Shown here piece after piece: positions 1-11,592 of a stretch of 64,000 nucleotides of DNA. Made by a program: the position numbers and the translations under genes. Under the pieces are notes generated by a model. That model was not told where the DNA came from and searched no databases. It saw only the letters and a list, made by a program, of their open reading frames with translations. Numbering within the stretch: the first letter of the stretch is position 1; every line of letters begins with the position of its first letter. This DNA is from Volvariella volvacea V23 (Eukaryota > Basidiomycota > Agaricomycetes > Agaricales > Pluteaceae), in contig KB722769.1 of NCBI GenBank assembly GCA_000349905.1, forward strand, positions 73,046 through 137,045, in the 5' to 3' direction.

Positions 1-2744
1 GGGGTGTGATCTCGTCAAGCTCCTCCCACAGCGTAGGGCTAAAACCATGCTTTTGAATGCATCGGAAAACTGCGACAACAAACTGGACGTTGAAGACGGA
101 ATCTATGGGGTGGGCAGATACTACAGCCTCGTATGCGCCTGCCTATGGTTGATGAACTCCATTGCGGGGAAACACGTGTCTTGCACAAAGGGAGGACGTA
201 CCGTTTGATCTCGTACAGTTTTGCCTTGTTCCCGTCACTAGTCGCTTCAGCGACCAACAATATCGTTCGGACGGTTTTTTCAAACGATCTCGTTTTGGCA
301 TTGACGGCACGGAGAGGATCCACAGACATAGTCTCTGAGCTGGACGCCATGCTAGAGATAAGTAAGGGTGCGGAAAGAGGCGTGTAAGCGTATCATCCCA
401 CGGTCCCATCGATGGGGTTTCCCTGAATCGCTGTCGGTGTTTGGCAGGCAATCATCGGCTATGCCAATGTTGGGCGCCCAACCTCACCCAATGAAGCGAC
501 GCCAATGCTGAGGGCCACCCGAGCTATAAGTAACGCCCGTTTCGTGTATGGGTCGATAGATGAACGTTGGGCAGTTAGATAGCTGTATTGATATATTGGT
601 GAGTTGGTCAACCAATTATCTAGCAAAGACAATTGAGACAATGCGCGGAAATGGAAGAAGAGGATAAAGAACGGCCTTATATGGCTCAGCGCCACACAGA
701 GCAATTGTACCAAGAGGATGGAATGGCAGATCCAGTTTGGAGGATATCAGCTTATGCTGGGCCTGGTAAGTTGTGTGGCTTTTTCTAAAGCATGCGCGTC
801 GTGGCGCATCAAAACCTAGTTTGGTCGGCGACTCGGCTTGTGGGTACTTGAAGCACAAAACTTAACACGTGACAGACACCACGTGATGACATAGGCACCT
901 TAAATTGGGGTTAGGGTCGATTGGGCAGAAGGGCCTACCTCTTGACCTGTTACCACTTGCTTCTCAATGGAGCTTGGGTAATCCTTCCAATCAGATGGGG
1001 AATCGTGGCCATTGATAGTTCAATTTACCTGTCAGATCAGGAGCGCTCAAGCTGTCCAACGGCTCCGTAATTCTGCATAATTGGTACGGAGAAATGCAGC
1101 TTATCCCCAGCCTGAGTCCATGCGGGACAGAAGTATTGACGCTGTTTAAAAATAGGTCTTTCTATTTTTGTCCAAATGCAAGTAGACACCCGATGAAGCG
1201 TGGTATTTACGATCAACTATTTGGGGATTCATTCACCTGCCGTAAGTCGTGAGCATTCGGAATCTGGAATAAACCCCATAGCACAGACCCTTTTCAATCC
1301 AGGTAACTTACATCTCTAGGTGATCAGGACAGAAGGTCAATAGCATTGATATCAAGTCTATTGGACCTGCGACGTTGAGGCCAAACAGAGCCTGAAGCAA
1401 CCAACAAAATGTGTGTAAATGAATTTGAGGCACGCCCGCGTTCTTCTGCTGATCTTCCATCTAGCACAAGTTCTCACTTCTTCCGCATAATCTGCGCTCG
1501 CGGCGAATCTTTATTTGACTCGATTTTTTTCATCCATTGGTCTACTCACGCGTGCTGGCGTAGACCTCTGTTCTCATACTTACGAGGCGGGCCTCGCTCC
1601 CGGTCTCAAGCGTGCCGGTTGCTTGGCTGATTAACCTTCTCTACCCATCCTCTTGGTGTGGAGAGCGTTTCTAACCCCGCGCAGATGACGTTTTTATGGA
1701 CACATGGTCATATTTCTCCGGCGAGTTCCGTTGTCGCGGACCTGTTGTGTCAGTTGAACAACTCGCCTTCAGCTCTTCTCAATTCAAATCACGGACGAAT
1801 GCTAGTCAAACACGGTGCTCGCCATCGTTGGAAGGGCGGCGCGCGTTGACGGTCCGGCTGTGTAACCCATATCCCGCGATCTCGCTGCTGTTGTGTGCCT
1901 TCGTCGAATATCCTAGAAGATTGACCTATGCCATAGGGTGCATATGCTCCCGGCAGCGGATAATCAAATCCCACAGGCAGCGTTAGGGCACTCGCAGACT
2001 TTTCGGTGGGTGATGATAACGTCGGATAATCGGCGTATCGTTGAACCCTTCCAATAGTCCCCTTGTCAGTAGAGATCAGCGCTATCGCCTGCTTGCCGTC
2101 CTATACAACAATAAAATGTTTACAGTCCACGCTTGGGTTGAGTGTGGTGGCGTGCTTCTCGAGCCTAGTAAGTCGCCTTTCGCAGTTGATGGGTGCTGAT
2201 ACCCTTACGCCGCGACTCACGTGAGGGCTTTCTCATCTTACGATGCAATTATCGCGCAAAATTGCCGTTCTAGGGTTCATCAACCAGGATCAAAGCCTCT
2301 TCTACCGTACGGGCCGCTGGAAACTGCGTTGTATTATTATCATCATTTTGGAGGAATCGTCGGTGAAAGTCGACTTGCTGTGAGGTCTGGAACGGTAGCG
2401 AAAAGCCGTTATTCTCTTCACAATAGCGGTTCTGGGTGACATAGTTACGAGGTCCGGACGGAAAGGCGCGGTCCGCAACGTTGAGAAGAACTCCCAACAA
2501 TTTAGGTGTTTTACAGACCATAATGGGGATGTGGGATCATAATCTGAACACGATCATCAGCAGTGTCACCGACGGCTACGTTTAATATGTGTTGTAGCAT
2601 CAAAGTGAAAGAGGCAAGTGTATTCGATTTTTCCGACGAACGCAGCAGTGACTGGTTATAAAAGCAGGATGAAATTCGCTGTTGAAGACCAACAGTCCAC
2701 TGCGATCTGTCCTCTGTTAACAGCTCTTCGAACTCTTGCTCATC
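1..2744. other. No recognised gene (left edge of window)
   Basis: Only short overlapping open frames occur on both strands, none over about 110 codons and none with motifs or exon structure I recognise. Two CACGTG E-box hexamers lie at 866-871 and 880-885, 14 bases apart; they could be regulatory but nothing ties them to a gene. The last few hundred bases before 2745 should hold the pectate lyase promoter. Confidence 0.5.
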
Positions 2745-4102
2745 ATGAAGTGGCTCATCTCCTTCATCGCCTTTGCTGCTCTGCAACTTGTTTCGGTGAG
2801 TGCATTCGACTGTGGCATGATCGTTGACTATACTGAGCAATTTTTTTATTATCTAATAGGCACTCCCGACCGAACCATCCGAGCACTCTCTCACCAAGCG
2901 TGCTGCTTACGGTGATGTCGCCAACATTGGTTATGCGACTCTGAACGGAGGGTAAGATAATACAACGATACAGTGAACGAGGTCCTCACTCAACTGATAT
3001 CATTAGTACAACTGGTGGTTCTGGAGGATCGGTCACTACCGTGTCCACTCTTTCTGCTCTCACATCTGCCGTCTCTGGTACCGCTAAGAAGATTGTTGTC
3101 ATCTCTGGTGCGTTAAATGCAAAGTGTACGACACACGATGTTAAATAAACACGTTCAGGCACTATTACTGGTAACACGGTTATTCGTGTTGGCTCAAACA
3201 CATCCGTTATCGGATTAAGAGGCTCTTGTAAGTGATAACCCTTACGCTCTTTGGTAGAAAGCTAACCAGTTGCACGGATTAGCTCTCGTCGGTGTTGGTC
3301 TTCGCGTCTACAGGGAGAACAACGTCATCATTCGAAATGTTAAGATCTCCAAGGTCTTGGCTGATGCCGGTGATGCTATTGGCGTTCAAGAAGCCAACCA
3401 AGTTTGGATCGATCACGTTGACCTCTCTAGTGACATGGATCACGATAAGGTATGTTTGTATAATAACAAACTCCAACTAATACTAACTGCCAAATCAATC
3501 AACAGGACTAGTCAGTTGTGCTGTTAAACGAGACAAAGAATAAGCACTGACCTTTCTTTCAGCTACGATGGATTGCTTGACATCACCCACGGATGCACTG
3601 GCGTTACCGTCTCCTACAGCAAGCTCTACAATCACTGGAAGTCCTCCCTCGTTGGCCACTCTGATAGCAACTCCTCCGAGGATACCAAGATCACCGTCAC
3701 CTACGCCTTCAACTACTGGAGCAACCTCAACTCCCGCACACCTTCCTTCCGCTTCGGACACGGACACATCTACAACAACTTCTTCGAGAACGTCAACGAC
3801 GGCATCAACACCCGTGTCGGTAAGTAGCCCACACACCACACAGCTCCTAGTAGAAGGACCTCTGCTGACCGCCAACAGGTGCTCAGCTCCTCGTAGAGAA
3901 CAACGTCTTCGTCAACACCAAGGCACCCCTCTACTCCACCAGCTCCGGATACGCCGTCGCCCGCGGCAACGACTTTGGCGGCGGTGTCAACGAGGCTCCC
4001 GTTGGCACATTCACCTCTGCTCCATACGGCTACGGCCTTACTGCTACCTCGAGCGTCAGGTCTACCGTCACCAGCCAGGCTGGCCAGACCTTGACTTTCT
4101 AA
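2745..4102 (+). CDS. Secreted pectate lyase, polysaccharide lyase family 1
   Basis: This enzyme cleaves de-esterified pectin (polygalacturonate) by Ca-dependent beta-elimination outside the cell. Eight exons join in frame: 2745-2795, 2860-2951, 3007-3107, 3159-3227, 3283-3449, 3506-3510, 3563-3819 and 3879-4102, giving 321 residues, a usual fungal PL1 length. A hydrophobic signal peptide (MKWLISFIAFAALQLVS) is followed by a Lys-Arg Kex2-type site (SLTKRAAYGD). PL1 hallmarks are the WIDHVDLSS strand, the DHDKDYYDGLLDITHG calcium/substrate region, NHWKSSLVGHSD, and SRTPSFRFGHGHIYNN, which carries the conserved Arg. The DYYDG motif only forms if a 5-nt exon (GACTA, 3506-3510) is spliced in between introns of 56 and 52 nt. 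All introns are GT-AG. Nothing in the sequence suggests inactivation. Confidence 0.95.
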
Positions 4103-4855
4103 ATGGGTTGAATGGTTTTTTTGTACTGTTTGGGTTTTGTGTTGAAGTTTTGCTCCCAATATACAATTTCCTTTGTCTCGACTATATCCACGGCTAAGTG
4201 GTGTGAGAGAGCATTTCAGATTAACCGCTACATTACTTCGGACACATGATGGACAACGCTGATATAGGGCCTCTACTGCTACTTTTCCTGACGGTCTTGC
4301 TTACCGCTCACCACTATGTCTACAGAGGACCATAAATTGATCGTCCTCTGGAGGTACTAAATTCAAATGGACGAATTAAACGAGGGCTCCTTTCGTCCTG
4401 TGATGAAGTCAGTGCGCTAGGAAGGAGGGAGGGGTTCGAAAGTACGGCGGATATAGTTTTATAACATAACTCGTATTCAATGGGTATCCCTACTGATGTC
4501 ATAGTCGTAGCATAAGTCCGGTACATAGGCAGTGATACACAAGTCTAAAAGTGACATCGAAACGTCGAAGCAACAAGGTCCATGCGGGGTAATCAATAGT
4601 CAACATACCAGGCCCTCTGTCGTCTTAAGGCCTCGGACCCAACTTAACACATTGGGACGACCCTTCGGAACATCTCCAAACACACAGTCCATCTCCTCTT
4701 CCCTAACCTTCTGGTTCTGCTTTCTAAACCTCGCCACATACCCGGCTCGTGCAAGACGCTTGTCGATCGTCGATAGGTTGAATAAATACCTCCCCTTTTC
4801 CAGACGACTTTGCCAAGATCCGACCACCGAATTGCGAGACTGTTCTTACCCAACT
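4103..4855. other. Intergenic, convergent 3' ends
   Basis: The plus-strand pectate lyase and the minus-strand hydrolase converge here. Short open frames are present but none matches a recognisable protein. The stretch presumably holds both 3' UTRs. Confidence 0.5.
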
Positions 4856-6986
4856 CGCTGAGCAACAGCTGCTGTCGACGCTTCTTCTCTTCGCTTAATA
4901 ATCGGATTCAAAAATGCCTTCAACATGGTGGTATAGTACGGCTGTGAATATGTCGATCCTAGTAGAAATAGAAAGCATACATTCCTCGTCATCGGAACAG
5001 AGAGTTGACAGGAAACAATCGGGGCTTACCATGTTTACCATTCGGAAAGTGCTTAATCTGCACGCCCGACTCGCGATCGTGCTCCGGTCCAGCGTTCCAC
5101 TTCTCCACGACCTCTCTATACCATTGCTCGTCTTCAGGGGTCAGAACGTACTCCTCTTTCTTCAGGCTTTGATTTCCCGCTCCTCCCGCAGGACCGGTCT
5201 TTGGTACACCTGCAGCACGAGATCTCGCACCGACAGCACGATGCACTCTGCGAAATCGGCCGAAAAACTCTGTCGCATTCCTCCGCGCCTCCGCCTCGAC
5301 CGCGTCCAGAGTCGCGCTAGACGAGGACAAAGACACGGCCGAGGGCTCTGACGACACTGGCTGCGATCGTCCCCTTGGCTTATCATCCTCGCTCTCATCA
5401 CAGTCGTCACCCCCTCCCCAACACGATCCAAACGCAAACCCTAGTCCGAGTCCAAGTCCCAGACCCAACCCATACCTCTTCTCCTCCCGTCCGCCATCCT
5501 CACCATCGCCGTCTTCTCGTTCGGTTCGGCCAGGTCTTCGCTTCGCAATCTCATACATGATCATCATCTCTTCGGCTGGGACGATCTCGTCCCTGATTCC
5601 GCTCAGCATCAGGATAGGCAAGTCCCTCCTGATCGTCCACAGTTTCTTGTAAGATTCCCACTTCTGTCGGATCGTCCAGAGGAAAGGGCGGAGAAGCGAG
5701 GAGCGGGACATTAGCTTTGGTATTGACGTGAAAGTGTTGTCTATGATTAAAGCGTCGACCTAGGAATTGTGTTAGATGGATACCAACGTCGGGAGACAGA
5801 CAGGAGGCGTACTTTATCAGCATTCCTGCTGACAAGGTCTATCGCGACGGCGCCCCCGAGAGAATACCCGTAGACGACCTGAATTGCATTAATTCGTTAG
5901 CACCTGCACGTGACCGCCAATATGACAGGCGCTGGACTGGCAGCTTGCATGGAATTCCAAGGCACTTACGACAAGTTCTCCCAGTTCAGGGCGCTCGAGC
6001 ACATAATCCAGTGCCGCTTGCGCATCAGCACATAAACCTGAAAAGATGAAAAATCCACCAATCTACAATGTGAGCGGCCGATCCGGACGGTCGAACGGGA
6101 GACGCAACGCACCTCTCTCCGACGGCGACCCTTCGGAATGTCCAAAGCTACACCCCCAAATCGCCTGATCACCACTTTGTGGATGGGAATGATGCGCTGC
6201 GCTCACCCTCGATAGGTCACGGCGAGAACCCAAAAATCGAGATAGGTTATTAGCTTTTTGATTAGACTGCTCATGCGTTCTGGGGTTGCATGGTTTCCGT
6301 GGAAAAACAGTATGGTTCCTTTTGGTTTCGCTGGTGGGTTCTGGTGGAGTGGTTTAGACATTACATGACGCGTAGGGTGAAAAAAGCGTACAGAGCCTGA
6401 ACAACCAAAAAAAATGGATTCAGAGAAGCAGAAAATATACATGTCGCCCCGACTTACGACTATTTCTCTTCGTCAGATACGCTCTCAGCTTGACGCCATC
6501 CTTCGTTCTCAGCTCGAGATTTTCTACATTGAATCTCGTCTTTTTGTTCGTGTTGGGATTAGCACTGGGTGTAGCAGCAGGCGCTTCTGTGTTGGCGTCA
6601 CTTCTCACGGCTTCCGGTTTTCCTTTCTCCTCCCCTCCCCCTGCTGCTCCACTAGCACTACCTCCTGCGGGAATATCGTTGGGCTTGGTGCCATTCCTAT
6701 CTTCTCTTGGGGTATTAGTCGTGCTAGTCGTAACTGGGGACAACACCAACGTAGGCATCTGCTCGGGTTTGGAATGGGGAACATATGCGCCGGGGTACAT
6801 CAAGAGGTTTAGCCGTGTCTGCATAGCTGCTCGTTTGTGGCGGTATTGCCAAAACGGGATCCGGTGGGAAAAGGTAGGCAAGTTGTGAGTTGGCAGCGTA
6901 AAGGAAGAAAACGAAATCAAGGCTCCAAGACGCACCAACCCCGCGATTTTGAGTACCCGAAGTACCGTGGATTCTCCCTTCTTCAT
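4856..6986 (-). CDS. BEM46/ABHD13-type alpha/beta hydrolase, copy 1
   Basis: A membrane-associated serine hydrolase of the BEM46/ABHD13 family; its physiological substrate is not established. Reading the minus strand, the N-terminal exon starts MKKGESTVLRVLKIAGL, followed by LMYPGAYVP and a Gly/Ser/Pro-rich linker. Then come LELRTKDGVKLRAYL, KGTILFFHGNHATPERM, YRGFGHSEGSPSE and LCADAQAALDYVLERPELG. The nucleophile elbow is GYSLGGAVAIDL (Gly-Tyr-Ser-Leu-Gly). The acid loop is SGIRDEIVPAEE and the probable catalytic His is in FPNGKHGS. An unusual acidic and Gly-Leu dipeptide-rich insert (about 5350-5530) precedes the last catalytic residue. Exons are joined by short GT-AG introns; the last exon ends ...STAAVAQRVG. 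An in-frame ATG 27 bases further upstream (7013) is possible. A paralogue lies at 56659-58877 on the opposite strand. All triad motifs are present. Confidence 0.88.
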
Positions 6987-7879
6987 TGCGACCGAGAAAA
7001 GATGATAATGCAATGGGATTTGGGCAGTTCTTTGGGCACCAGTGGCGGTTTACGACAGTAATGAAGTAAAGTTGATATTTCGTGCTGGTTTCGTGGATGG
7101 TATCGTACTGGCTGTCAGTCCTGCAATGGCTGTACCAGGAGTTCAGTAGCTCGTTCATTTCGGCAACCGGCGGGACACAGACATTGGCTAATGAGTCAGG
7201 TGGGCTGGGGCGCCTCTCGGTGGAGCGTTGCTGCCGTGGAGTGCTGTTGCGAGTGCTGTGGGACGCGATGGCATGGGTCGGCGCCGCGACGGTTGTGTGC
7301 TCGGCCCACCATCAGGGTTACATTGAGCGCTGGGGCGGCAATCATCCTGGACGCAAAAGAGAGCATGCTTGTGACATGTGACAGAGCGTGTGACACGACG
7401 CCTGTCACGGCGGTGGCGCTCACGCAACAAAAGGTGTCGATGCGACTCTACCTTGGTCTGGCCCCAACGTGCGGTCGACACGCCACTCGTTGGTAACACA
7501 ATAGCCCATCGTGCGGAATAAGTGCGCTCACAAATGACTCATATTTAGACAGCAATCAATGCCCCCGGTGGGTCGCTTTGAGGGTTCTTTATTAGAGACA
7601 GCGTTCGCTCTTGAAGCTTGAGGCTTGAGGCCCCATCCTGGAAACAAAGACAGCGGCAGTGTTGCTGAGAGGCAGTTCCATGCGAGGCTCCCGCTCGCAT
7701 CCAACCCGCAGTTGAAGTTGTGCATAGCATGAGGGCGTCTTAATACTCAAAGCGCCCCAATGCACATATGGTATGGCTGTCATCATGTCCCTCAACTGAC
7801 TACGTTGCGCGTATATAAAGAACTCAACTCTCCCAATGGCAAACCACCACTCGATACTTTACACTCTACCATCCTACAA
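6987..7879. other. Intergenic between divergent genes
   Basis: This is the shared upstream region of the minus-strand hydrolase and the plus-strand LRR-like gene. A TATA-like sequence occurs at 7811-7820. Around 7388-7426 lies a GC-rich stretch that resembles, in inverse orientation, 14484-14527. Overlapping open frames here look like artefacts of GC-rich sequence. Confidence 0.45.
7811..7820 (+). promoter_or_regulatory. TATA-like element upstream of LRR-like gene
   Basis: The sequence gtatataaag sits about 60 bases upstream of the chosen ATG (7880), a plausible spacing for a core promoter in a basidiomycete. No other support. Confidence 0.4.
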
Positions 7880-9251
7880 ATGCCACCAAACACGTATTCA
7901 TTCGGCGAAGTATTCTCATGCAGGATCCTTTTCTGCTACAAGCACTCTTCTGGCCTCCCTTACCAACCATTCAATGTCCCATACTCTATCAAAGACTATG
8001 CGTCACACTTCCTGACCTATCGCACTACACATTTTGAAGAGGCTGCAGTAGACATCCGATGCCACTGCAGGCATACTGTCAATAACGGAATAAACGGTTC
8101 CATCACCCCGGTATACGGAACACGGCCAAACGAAAGATTTCATCACATTGTCGCCAACTTCCAGAACTTTGACGTCGTCATATCCCCCTCCCAGCCGAAT
8201 AATCGTGAGTAGCGACACTTCTATCGTGATGATATCCCCTCATTGACTTGCAAATAAGCCAACTCTTCCTGTATATTCAGTGATCCGGACCAGCTAATCC
8301 ACCTCTTTAGAACTATCGTCAGGCCAGACCTGGGCTTTACACGGATGCTCACCACCCTCAAGTTCACAATAGCCGGAGACGAGATGCAACCGCCTGGTCA
8401 CCCCCCAATTCCAGCTCGCCAACTTCCCCCTGCATTGAACAACCGACTTCTAAGGCAGTTCTGGATGCACTTGACCGCCCTCTCGAACATTCGTACGCTC
8501 ATAACGGGGATGTCTCAACTGGAATACCTCGACGAGTCGGACAGTGGGATCTACGGCTCACTTCAAACGCTTGACCTGACTATCCGACATCCGTACCAGC
8601 CAAAGATGATCATTGTGCGCTTCCTTACCCAGTTGGCCTCTCTTCGCAAGTTGTCTCTCGACGTGCCGCATATCGGATCTGCCGAGAGTTATGTGCAACT
8701 AGATCGCTTGCTCGTCAATCTGAGATCCTTCGAGCTGTGGGGATTGCCACCAAGTCCGCCAAGAGGACAAGCACCCAGTCCCGATTTAAGGTTTTGGTTG
8801 GCGTTTATGAGAAACCTGCTGGCTTCGGGCGCAGGATTGACGTCCTTGGTTATTCCCTTAGACCTTTTAGGTGAGTACGCATTCTTACTTGGCTCATGTT
8901 TGTCTAATCCATACCCCTACACCTACTCGGCGTCAAACTTCAGAGAACGCCGATGATGGACTATTGGCACAACTGGCTCATACCATCAAGCTCACCGGAC
9001 GAAACCCCATGTCAATGACCGTGCATGGAAGCTTAGCTTCTTGCCATGTTCAACCAATCTCCAAATTCGCCCAAGCCCTTGAGCAGATTGTCCTTAACCA
9101 CCAGCAGCGCCCGCCACTGCGCACTCTCCACTGGTCGATTCGACCGCCAACAAGCATGTCCAGAGAAATCGTCGGGGCGGTGAAGAACTTGAAAAAGGCG
9201 GTTGAGAGGTTTGCGGTATTTTACACCCCACAACCTGACTTATACCGATAA
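7880..9251 (+). CDS. Hypothetical protein with LRR/F-box-like C-terminal region
   Basis: I do not recognise a named family. Three exons join in frame: 7880-8204, 8259-8870 and 8944-9251, with GT-AG introns of 54 and 73 nt. The first acceptor must be the TAAG at 8255-8258; the later CAG at 8280 would put a stop in frame. The first exon encodes a Cys/His-containing segment (VDIRCHCRHTVNNGINGS). The middle exon has the alternating leucines of degenerate LRRs common in agaricomycete F-box proteins (LTALSNIRTLITGMSQLEYL, SLQTLDLTI, LASLRKLSLDV, LRSFELWGLP). I see no F-box. The start at 7880 is chosen because the frame is open and lies downstream of a TATA-like element; an in-frame ATG at 7760 exists but lies upstream of that element. 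Only the reading frame, coding quality and splice consistency support the gene. Confidence 0.6.
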
Positions 9252-9545
9252 CCCGGGTTTTGCTTCTGCTGGTGATAAGAGCTCAGACTCGTGTATCACG
9301 TTTTGTTTCGCTCTTCCCGCTCAGTCGTTTTTATTACATCTCATCTTATGATATATATAATTAGTTCGGGGACTCAACAAGCTATGTGCGATTGTGACGG
9401 ACGGCAGTGAAAAATAGAAAGTACAAATTGGATCGCGCAGGACCTCTGATGCCAGTATCCTACATTTACATGATTCTTGCATCCACACTCCAAGCACACC
9501 AGAAATTATAACCCTCTTCTTCCACTACTACGAGGCGTAAAACCC

Positions 9546-9992
9546 TCAACCCACAGGGTAAGTACCAAGCTCGTGGACGACTAAAACTCTGGTGCATCCG
9601 GCGTTGTGTGGATCGTCCAAAGTAGCGAAACGATTCTCCGACTCTTCTTCAAACATACACACCAAATCCTCCGCCTTCACTCCTGCATGATCCTTCCTGA
9701 ACCTCGTCACCATTTCCGGTACGTTGGAGCCATGCAGCACACTTGCAATTGTAAAGAGGCTGAATGTTTCCCCCCTCCCAGACCTAAAGAACGCCCAAAT
9801 ATTGAGGGTATTCAGTATGATCAATAAGACCATTGAGCCGATAACATGAGGCCGAGATGCAGTAAAGGCGGGCGCTTTTGTGAATGTCACCCCGCGTACT
9901 TTCACAGTGCCAAGGACACCACTCAAATAGGGTTTGGCGGCTGATAAAAGGTATTTCAAATACGTCGTGGTGATGTATTTTATCGAGTGTGG
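9546..9992 (-). pseudogene. Array copy A: C-terminal fragment of the tandem membrane-protein family
   Basis: Only the 3' part of the family's last exon is present. On the minus strand it reads ITTTYLKYLLSAAKPYLSGV, then the fourth membrane segment (HVIGSMVLLIILNTLNIWAF), FRSGRGETFSLFTIASVLHG, and the charged tail ending HELGTYPVG and a stop. Upstream of about 9992 the frame is interrupted and no ectodomain, N-terminal membrane exons or start codon can be found before copy B ends at 11593. The fragment itself is open and well conserved, which suggests fairly recent loss of the rest or a mis-assembled, gap-adjacent repeat (N run at 10802-10901). Confidence 0.8.
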
Positions 9993-11592
9993 AACTCACA
10001 CCAACAGCTCCAAGGTGCTGCACAGAGTGTCAAAGTTGATTGTGCTGCCATCAGCCGTCTATTCAATATAACATAGTGGTTTATTGCATCCCATTTAATT
10101 AAATTCCTCTCACCCATTACACCCTGAATTTCCTGCACTATCCCAGTGGCACAGCTCTTCATTCCATTGGGCAAGGCTGAAGTTAAGAGATTGGTACTGC
10201 AGTTTCTAGTGAAAAGGGATTGGACGTAGTCACTATGACCTCAAATGACTTGTAGAGGGCCACAGAAGTTGTATGGGTGCTGTTAGCCATATGCAGAATG
10301 TACTCAGGACTAGGTCATAGATGAGCATTAAAAGAGGGCATCAGAATGGGATGGTGTCTCAAAGCATGCTATTTGTTGTTTTGTAGTGGCAGACAAATAA
10401 TTACCTCAAAACTCATCACATCCAGACAATATGCTGACTTAATTGCCTGTGCCTGCTGAGGAGTGCAATTTCTACAGCTGACTCATGGTTTGAAGGGCAA
10501 TTCCTTGGCAAGTGATATATAGTGATGATTAACTTATACTTATTAGTACTACAATCCACATTATACCTTATAATTGTCTCTGACATGTATCACTGCCAGT
10601 GGACTCCTTACTTTGGCTGTTTGACAAGCTCAGCAATGCAGCACAGAAAAATGGTGCTGAAGATACCTTGCTGGCTTTTTTTGGATTGCTGCAGATATAC
10701 CTTGACAGTTTCAATATGAATGATACTTTTTAGGCAGCTTGATAATAAGGTTCCCTGTTGAGGAAAAAGCGAATACTCAGATTCTATTCCCAAGCGAAGA
10801 GNNNNNNNNNNNNNNNNNNNNNNNNNNNNNNNNNNNNNNNNNNNNNNNNNNNNNNNNNNNNNNNNNNNNNNNNNNNNNNNNNNNNNNNNNNNNNNNNNNN
10901 NCTAGTGGAACTGAAGATTTCGACTGATATATTGCGTAAGCGGTTAATTCTCCTTGAAAGATTGAACTAAGTGAGACATTACTTTGATATTTATAGTGTA
11001 TATCAATGTCAAGGAACAACGACCTATGTCGAACCTTGCAAATTGCATTGCATCAACAGTGTGTCTGACATCCCCCGCCATTTTTGGACCGCTCACCTCA
11101 GAACACATGAACCAATTTGACCGTTTGGTTGACGAGGTGGTACAGATTTTATCTGCAAAGTCACCAAATGAAAAGCAGCTGGCGGGACGGCGCTATTTCA
11201 ATTGGTTTGTTCACAAAGATTTATCAGAAGATTTATCCGAACATTACACTGCTCAATTGAGTAGATTGGAAAATGAGATTGGAAGGTTTGCGATTTTTAA
11301 TACAGGAGGTGAAGCAGCTTCTCCTTGAATTTGCCTATATGGTGGGGTAGGATAATACGGCGTTATGTAGATACCATGTATTGGTCCATTCTGCGAATTT
11401 TACAAGGTCGTGTATAAATTATAGTTCGTCGTTTTCGCAGACTACCGCTTTAGCCCCTCATACTCCACCACTTCAGATTATCCAACACCTCTACGAAAAA
11501 CAAACTCGTCTATGAATTTATGCAACATCGGAAAGCAAAGAATGATGTTGAAGGTATGTTACTGCATTTATCCCAAAATTCTCAGTCAGACA
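9993..11592. other. AT-rich stretch with gap; no confident gene
   Basis: AT-rich sequence between copies A and B, containing a 100-N gap (10802-10901). A 114-codon plus-strand open frame (10984-11328, containing LTSEHMNQFDRLVDEVVQIL and ending NTGGEAASP) reads like protein but matches no family I know; it may be a small gene or the end of one cut by the gap. Nothing else is recognisable. Confidence 0.5.
10802..10901. other. Assembly gap of exactly 100 N
   Basis: A run of 100 N, the conventional placeholder for a gap of unknown size. It lies in the AT-rich interval between fragment A and copy B, so missing family sequence here is possible. Confidence 0.99.

Noticed and set aside
39..451. Overlapping minus-strand frames at the window edge
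   Set aside because: Two frames overlap with no motif, and no partner exon could be joined; could be the end of a gene outside the window but unsupported.
3495..3875. 126-codon minus-strand open frame
   Set aside because: Exactly antisense to conserved pectate lyase exons; Val/Glu/Ser-biased composition typical of a shadow frame.
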